Shown here: in pieces, positions 60,701 to 64,000 of the stretch
Layout of the letters: each line of letters begins with the position of its first letter
How positions within the stretch are numbered: the first letter of the stretch is position 1
NCBI GenBank assembly: GCA_016714605.1
Contig: JADKDL010000005.1
Location: forward strand, 124,001 to 188,000
DNA: 64,000 nt
DNA from: Bacteroidales bacterium
Lineage (GTDB): Bacteria > Bacteroidota > Bacteroidia > Bacteroidales > UBA1715
Direction of reading: 5' to 3'
Program-made: the position numbers and the translations under genes
The notes under the pieces: generated by a model
What the model was told of the DNA's origin: nothing
The model's database searches: none
Seen by the model: only the letters and a program-made list of their open reading frames with translations

Positions 60701-62023
60701 ATTCTGTATGTAACCATCTTTTATGAAAATAGCTTTCATATCCTGTCCGCCAATATCAAGAATAAATGAAACATCAGAATCTACATGTTTCGAGCCGGTG
60801 AAATGAGCAATGGTTTCAACAATTCCACTGTCTAATTGGAATGCAGCTTTTATTAAATCTTCGCCATAACCGGTTACCGCAGAGGCTGTAAACTGTAAAT
60901 CAGAACCAAATTTTTTTTCAATTTCTAAAAATGTTTCATGAATTACATCTATTGCAGCTCCATTGTTGTGAGCATATTTTGAAAAAAGTATGTGTTTATT
61001 CTCATCAATTATAATAATTTTTGAAGTTGTAGAACCGCAATCTATACCTAAATAGTATTTTTTATTAGAATCAAAGGTCTCATTTCTAGTGATTTCAGAA
61101 ATATTTCGTCCTTTTTGCCATGACTCAAATTCGCTGGGCGATTTAAATAGAATACTTTGATTAATAGTGGGTTTTGAACTTGTAGTAATGTTCTTTATTT
61201 GTTGTTTTACTTGTTCTATGGTATAATAATTACTCTGATGGCAAAGAGCTGCTCCCCAAGCCGGCAAAAGAGCTGAGTTTTGAGGTAGAATACAGTCGTT
61301 TTCATCTATTTGCAGTAGTGTATAAAATGCCTTGCGAAGAAGCGGTATGAACGATAATGGACCGCCTGAGAATAATACTTTAGGCTTAGAATCTACGCCT
61401 CTTGCTAAAGAATTTATAGTTTGAATGGCTACAGCATTAAAAATTGAGGCAGCAATATCTTGTTTACTAATTTTTCTGGAAAGTAAATTTTGAACATCTG
61501 TTTTAGCAAATACGCCACAACGAGAAGCTATCGGATAGATATTTGTAGCCTGAGCAGCTAAGTCGTTTAGGTTTTCAACATTTACATTCAACAAAACAGC
61601 CATTTGGTCAATAAACGCACCGGTTCCACCTGCACAGCTACCATTCATACGCATGTCTGGAAGTTTATCTTTTTCAAAATAGATAATCTTTCCATCCTCA
61701 CCACCTATATCAATAAGTGTTTTCACCTCCGGATAGTGAGTCTTTATAACGGTAGAGGCAGCAACTACCTCTTGTACAAACGGTATCTTTGTTTTTTCAG
61801 ATATTCCCATACCTGCCGAACCGGTAAAATGAATAGTAAACAGCTCTGATGGGTATTGTTTTTCAACTTCATCTAAGAGTGCCAATACTGTTTCTCTTAT
61901 CAAAGCTTTATGTCTTCTGTAATTACTATATATAACTGTCTTATTTGTATCTAAAACAACTAGTTTTGCGGTTGTCGAACCTACATCAAAACCCAGACTA
62001 TAGTGCGAGATTTTATTTGTCAT
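57749..62023 (-). CDS. Giant 2-hydroxyacyl-CoA dehydratase activase (BadF/BadG/BcrA/BcrD family)
   Basis: 1,424 residues. Two ASKHA ATPase modules stand in tandem: the first with FDVGSTTAKLVVLD, IGGEDGKIIYF, NGSCAGGTGAF and ASRCGVFAK; the second with GIDCGSTTSKIIII, DIGGQDMKAIF, EACSSGCGSF and GTRCTVFMN. The Cys in CAGGTG/CSSGCG and RCGVF/RCTVF are the [4Fe-4S] ligands of the activator family. A DUF2229-type domain follows (from about 680), then an HgdB-like dehydratase-related C-terminal region (IILAPHFSEVISPMI, GGQCRASNYISII). Such proteins inject low-potential electrons for radical dehydration and are found in strict anaerobes. The exact substrate is unknown. Confidence 0.92.
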   Translation of the reverse strand: MTNKISHYSLGFDVGSTTAKLVVLDTNKTVIYSNYRRHKALIRETVLALLDEVEKQYPSELFTIHFTGSAGMGISEKTKIPFVQEVVAASTVIKTHYPEVKTLIDIGGEDGKIIYFEKDKLPDMRMNGSCAGGTGAFIDQMAVLLNVNVENLNDLAAQATNIYPIASRCGVFAKTDVQNLLSRKISKQDIAASIFNAVAIQTINSLARGVDSKPKVLFSGGPLSFIPLLRKAFYTLLQIDENDCILPQNSALLPAWGAALCHQSNYYTIEQVKQQIKNITTSSKPTINQSILFKSPSEFESWQKGRNISEITRNETFDSNKKYYLGIDCGSTTSKIIIIDENKHILFSKYAHNNGAAIDVIHETFLEIEKKFGSDLQFTASAVTGYGEDLIKAAFQLDSGIVETIAHFTGSKHVDSDVSFILDIGGQDMKAIFIKDGYIQNLEINEACSSGCGSFIENFAHNLNYNAANFAEIACKATSPCDLGTRCTVFMNSKVKQFLREGAPVEDIAAGLAYSVVKNCLYKVLKITDMNVLGNNIVVQGGAFRNKALVRALELETGKQVKCSDIPELMGAFGSALYAMQLTVNPRAISDFSKPLHIHSKQITCKACNNFCVVTRFEFENKGYHFSGNKCEKVFSNKGEQRIKGENIYDFKYDLLFNREMNAVDSKGITIGIPRILGMYENFPFWNTLFTYSGLNVCLSDESNLAINDLGQGTVMADNICFPAKLAHGHIFNLVNKKIDRIFYPIVINESKEQPDAVNSFNCPIVSSYSEVLKSSIPLSKRKGIEIDSPAFSFDDKKLLKKACYSYLKQFNVKSYVFERAFERALFHQNNYKEKIRLRGFRILESARENGLPVIMLVGRPYHTDKLIHQKTSQILTDLGVSVINEEVVPEGFNANFKDLLAISQWSYPNRIIRAAQYVAAHEEYPIEFVHLNSFGCGPDSFFIDEIKDLLQNQKKTYTLLRIDEITSGGSISLRLRSLVESVKQRNTDFIEKSTIKKLPVFGKGDKSKIILAPHFSEVISPMIDSLFQLQGYNFISLPVSDQKTVDVGLKYSNNEICFPATLIVGDLIKALQSGKYDLTNVAVSISQTGGQCRASNYISIIKKALLNAGYENIPVISVATNAGLINEQYGFEIEWKKVFGIAITCVLFADALNKLYFATASRERVKGTTRALYDKYINRTHDIIIKNDKKGMFLLLKQAVDEFNAVDCIEDKLPQIGLVGEIYLKFNNFANMNITQWLIDNRIEVNFPDFLDFIIQEFVNLKVNKKKKLSRLSVTSQLYIAFIENNINNYIKKTDKILKEFRYYQKRHSIYKEAENASKVIDLVHQFGEGWLIPAEIVSFADRGIKNVVSLQPFGCIANHIVSKGIEKRIKDLYPDMNLLFLDFDGGTSEVNIFNRLHFMVENAKETVRGQIAKEEIKTKVSD

Positions 62024-62406
62024 GTATTATATAAATTCCTAAACAAAATTACATTCATTTTTGATTAAATTACTTTATGCAGATTTTAAATTTTCATCTC
62101 TAATAAAAATTTTTTATTAATAAATATTTATTTTAACACAAATTAATTAACAATCATTTAGTTCTAAAATAATTAACAAGTAATTATTTTTAAGAAAAAT
62201 AGTGTTATATTTATTCACGGAAACATATATTAAAATACTCTTAATTTTATTTGAGATAATATAGAGATGAAATAGGGAACATTTCTATTATTAACAAGGT
62301 CTTAGATGCTATTAGATTACTTTTTCTTACAGAGAAAAGGTAGTTTTGTATGTCTATTTTTCAAATTAGTATTCCCTCTTTTATACATTATTTTTTAATT
62401 CAAAAA
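62024..62406. other. Divergent intergenic region before the GH5 gene
   Basis: 383 AT-rich bases without a credible gene. TAGTTTTG at 62341-62348 fits the -7 consensus for the plus-strand GH5 gene, 59 bases from its ATG, without a clear -33 element. Nothing else is recognised. Confidence 0.5.
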
Positions 62407-64000
62407 ATGAAAAATTATTTTTATTTAAACCTACTATTGCTTGTTTTGCCATTATTCACAATGGCTCAAGGGTTTACCACTTCTGGTGGCAATTTAATTG
62501 ATGCAAATGGTAATAATTTTATTATGAAGGGAATGAATGTTCCGCTTGCATGGTTTGTAAATGATGTGAATGGTAGTATTGACGATTTAAAGAAAAACAC
62601 TAATTCAAATTGCTTACGAATTGTGGTACAGACTACTACATCAGACAATGCTTGGCAGACCTGTGTTCAGAATTGTATAGACAACGACATTATTCCAATG
62701 GTTGAATTGCACGATGTAACCGGAAGTACTGATCAAACTGCTATGGTGCGTATGGCAGAGTTTTGGGCTTCTAAAGCTAGTTTTCTTACCAGAGCCGATA
62801 TTGCAAAATACATTCTTATAAATATTTGTAATGAGTGGGGAACTTGGCAAGTAGCTAATACTAACGGAATAGCTTGGCGAGATGCTACAATAAGTTCAGT
62901 AAAAGTGATAAGAGATGCCAACATAAAAACTACAATAGTTTGTGATGCAGTTGGTTATGGACAAGATATTGATGATGCAAAAAACATACGAGCTTATGCA
63001 AAAGCTATACAAGCTGCCGATTCAGGTTATCTGGGAACTAAGCCCAATTTGTTATTTTCCATACACATGTATTGTGAGTGGGCTGTAGGTGGCGATAATA
63101 TTGGAATAATTAAAACAATTAAAGATAATAACATACCAATAATTGTTGGGGAATTTGGCTACGAGCATGATAATGGGAGTGGAGGTGTTTGCGATATTAA
63201 CGAAACATCAATAATAAACACGTGTCAGACAAATGGAATAGGATGGTTGGCATGGTCTCAAAAAGGAAATGGCTCTCCGGTACAGTATCTTGATTTGTGT
63301 TCAGACTGGGCTTGTACATCGCTCTCTACATGGGGAAACACTGTAGTAAATGGCACAAATGGTACAAAAACAGCCATAACCTGTTCTGTTTTTACTTCTA
63401 ATCCTAATATTGCGCCAAGTGTTTCAATTACAAGTCCTGCGAATAATGCAACATTTACCGAACCTGCAACGATTGCATTAACTGCAACGGCTTCTGATAC
63501 TGATGGTACAATAGCTTCGGTAGCTTTTTATAATGGCACCTCTCTATTATTTACCGATGATTCTTCTCCCCCTGTTATATTTTACTCTTGCGCTGCTGGA
63601 CCCTGGGTAGCAAAGGGAACTTATACAATAACAGCAAAAGCAACCGACAACGGTGGTTCTGTTACTACCTCTGCTGCTGTAACTGTTGTGGTAAACGAAA
63701 ATCCTTGTCCTACACCTGTTTTGGGTGAAGATGTGGTTTTTTGCCCTGAAACCGGAGTGCTATTAAATAGTAATGTAAGCAATGTAACCGGAGTTACTTT
63801 TTCATGGACTTTGGATGGTATTTCTATTATTGGAAATACAACTTCAATGAGTGTAAATAAACCCGGAACGTATGCTGTAACTGCCACAAAATCGGGTTGT
63901 ACGAGTAAATCAGATCAGATAGTAGCAACAAGTCTAGGATTGTTGGCTACAAACCAAACTATATGTGCACAGGGCGAAGCAACTTTGGCTGTAGATGGTG
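62407..64000 (+). CDS. Secreted GH5-type glycoside hydrolase with Ig-like repeats, 3' end cut off by window edge
   Basis: The frame is open to the last base, giving 531 residues so far. A signal peptide (LLLLVLPLFTMAQ) precedes a TIM-barrel domain like GH5 cellulases and mannanases: MKGMNVPLAWF, the acid/base Glu 143 in NICNEWGTW, the His/Tyr stretch SIHMYCEW and the nucleophile Glu 249 in IVGEFGYEH. From about residue 335 come Ig-like domains (APSVSITSPANNATF, GTYTITAKATDNGG) and then a Cys-containing Ig-like repeat (CPETGVLLNSN, FSWTLDG, GTYAVTATKSGC). Such tails usually end in a type IX secretion signal, which would lie beyond the window. The exact substrate is open. Confidence 0.85.
   Translation, partial: MKNYFYLNLLLLVLPLFTMAQGFTTSGGNLIDANGNNFIMKGMNVPLAWFVNDVNGSIDDLKKNTNSNCLRIVVQTTTSDNAWQTCVQNCIDNDIIPMVELHDVTGSTDQTAMVRMAEFWASKASFLTRADIAKYILINICNEWGTWQVANTNGIAWRDATISSVKVIRDANIKTTIVCDAVGYGQDIDDAKNIRAYAKAIQAADSGYLGTKPNLLFSIHMYCEWAVGGDNIGIIKTIKDNNIPIIVGEFGYEHDNGSGGVCDINETSIINTCQTNGIGWLAWSQKGNGSPVQYLDLCSDWACTSLSTWGNTVVNGTNGTKTAITCSVFTSNPNIAPSVSITSPANNATFTEPATIALTATASDTDGTIASVAFYNGTSLLFTDDSSPPVIFYSCAAGPWVAKGTYTITAKATDNGGSVTTSAAVTVVVNENPCPTPVLGEDVVFCPETGVLLNSNVSNVTGVTFSWTLDGISIIGNTTSMSVNKPGTYAVTATKSGCTSKSDQIVATSLGLLATNQTICAQGEATLAVDG

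Noticed and set aside
63541..63620. Possible pair of compensating indels in the GH5 protein's first Ig-like domain
   Set aside because: The sequence around SPPVIFYSCAAGPWVAKG departs from the usual form of this domain, but no alternative frame gives a clearly better reading.

Overview
The window is about 64 kb of AT-rich DNA from a member of the Bacteroidota. The evidence is a 287-residue RpoD of the short Bacteroidota type, TAnnTTTG -7 promoter boxes, almost no Shine-Dalgarno sequences, and families typical of the phylum (DUF4293, DUF4369/thioredoxin, GIN-domain adhesins, a gliding-type FKBP lipoprotein, a PorE-like OmpA protein). A giant 2-hydroxyacyl-CoA dehydratase activase suggests an anaerobic or fermentative lifestyle (inference). 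No tRNA, rRNA, CRISPR array or intact transposase was found.

Region 1 (1-8650) is accessory. It holds a Fic protein cut by the window edge, a RelBE/ParDE-type pair and a VapBC pair. Each is followed by a copy of the same ~140-150 bp repeat. Then come an ECF sigma factor with a membrane-anchored tail, a frameshifted surface-protein region, a Bacteroidota hypothetical followed at once by 21-bp tandem repeats, and a secreted protein of four repeated modules. A cluster of REP-like hairpins lies next to a duplicated copy of the mutS2 3' end. Region 2 (8.6-41.2 kb) is mostly housekeeping: mutS2, rpoD, rpsA, rnz, mtnA with a class II aldolase, proS, ndk, thpR, purine nucleoside phosphorylase, nrnA-like, FKBP, yidC, pyrG, a DUF349 gene and trmD, with envelope proteins between them. 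Region 3 (41.4-46.2 kb) is an ECF sigma / anti-sigma operon with two adhesin-like beta-solenoid proteins and two outer-membrane barrels.

Region 4 (46.3-57.7 kb) is the most distinctive. A PfaA-like iterative polyketide/fatty-acid synthase (KS-KS-AT-ACP x4-KR-DH, about 2,650 residues, split by two single-base frameshifts) is divergent from a 787-residue fusion of a CrtI/RetSat-like FAD oxidoreductase with two hot-dog thioesterase-like domains. Together they look like a compact module making an unsaturated secondary lipid or polyene. A DUF2797 protein, the 1,424-residue activase and a partial GH5 glycoside hydrolase with Ig-like repeats follow.

At least eleven single-base indels, mostly in short homopolymers, interrupt genes across the window, including the essential yidC. 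This points to residual sequencing error in the source assembly rather than wholesale decay, so split genes are described as pieces of one gene.
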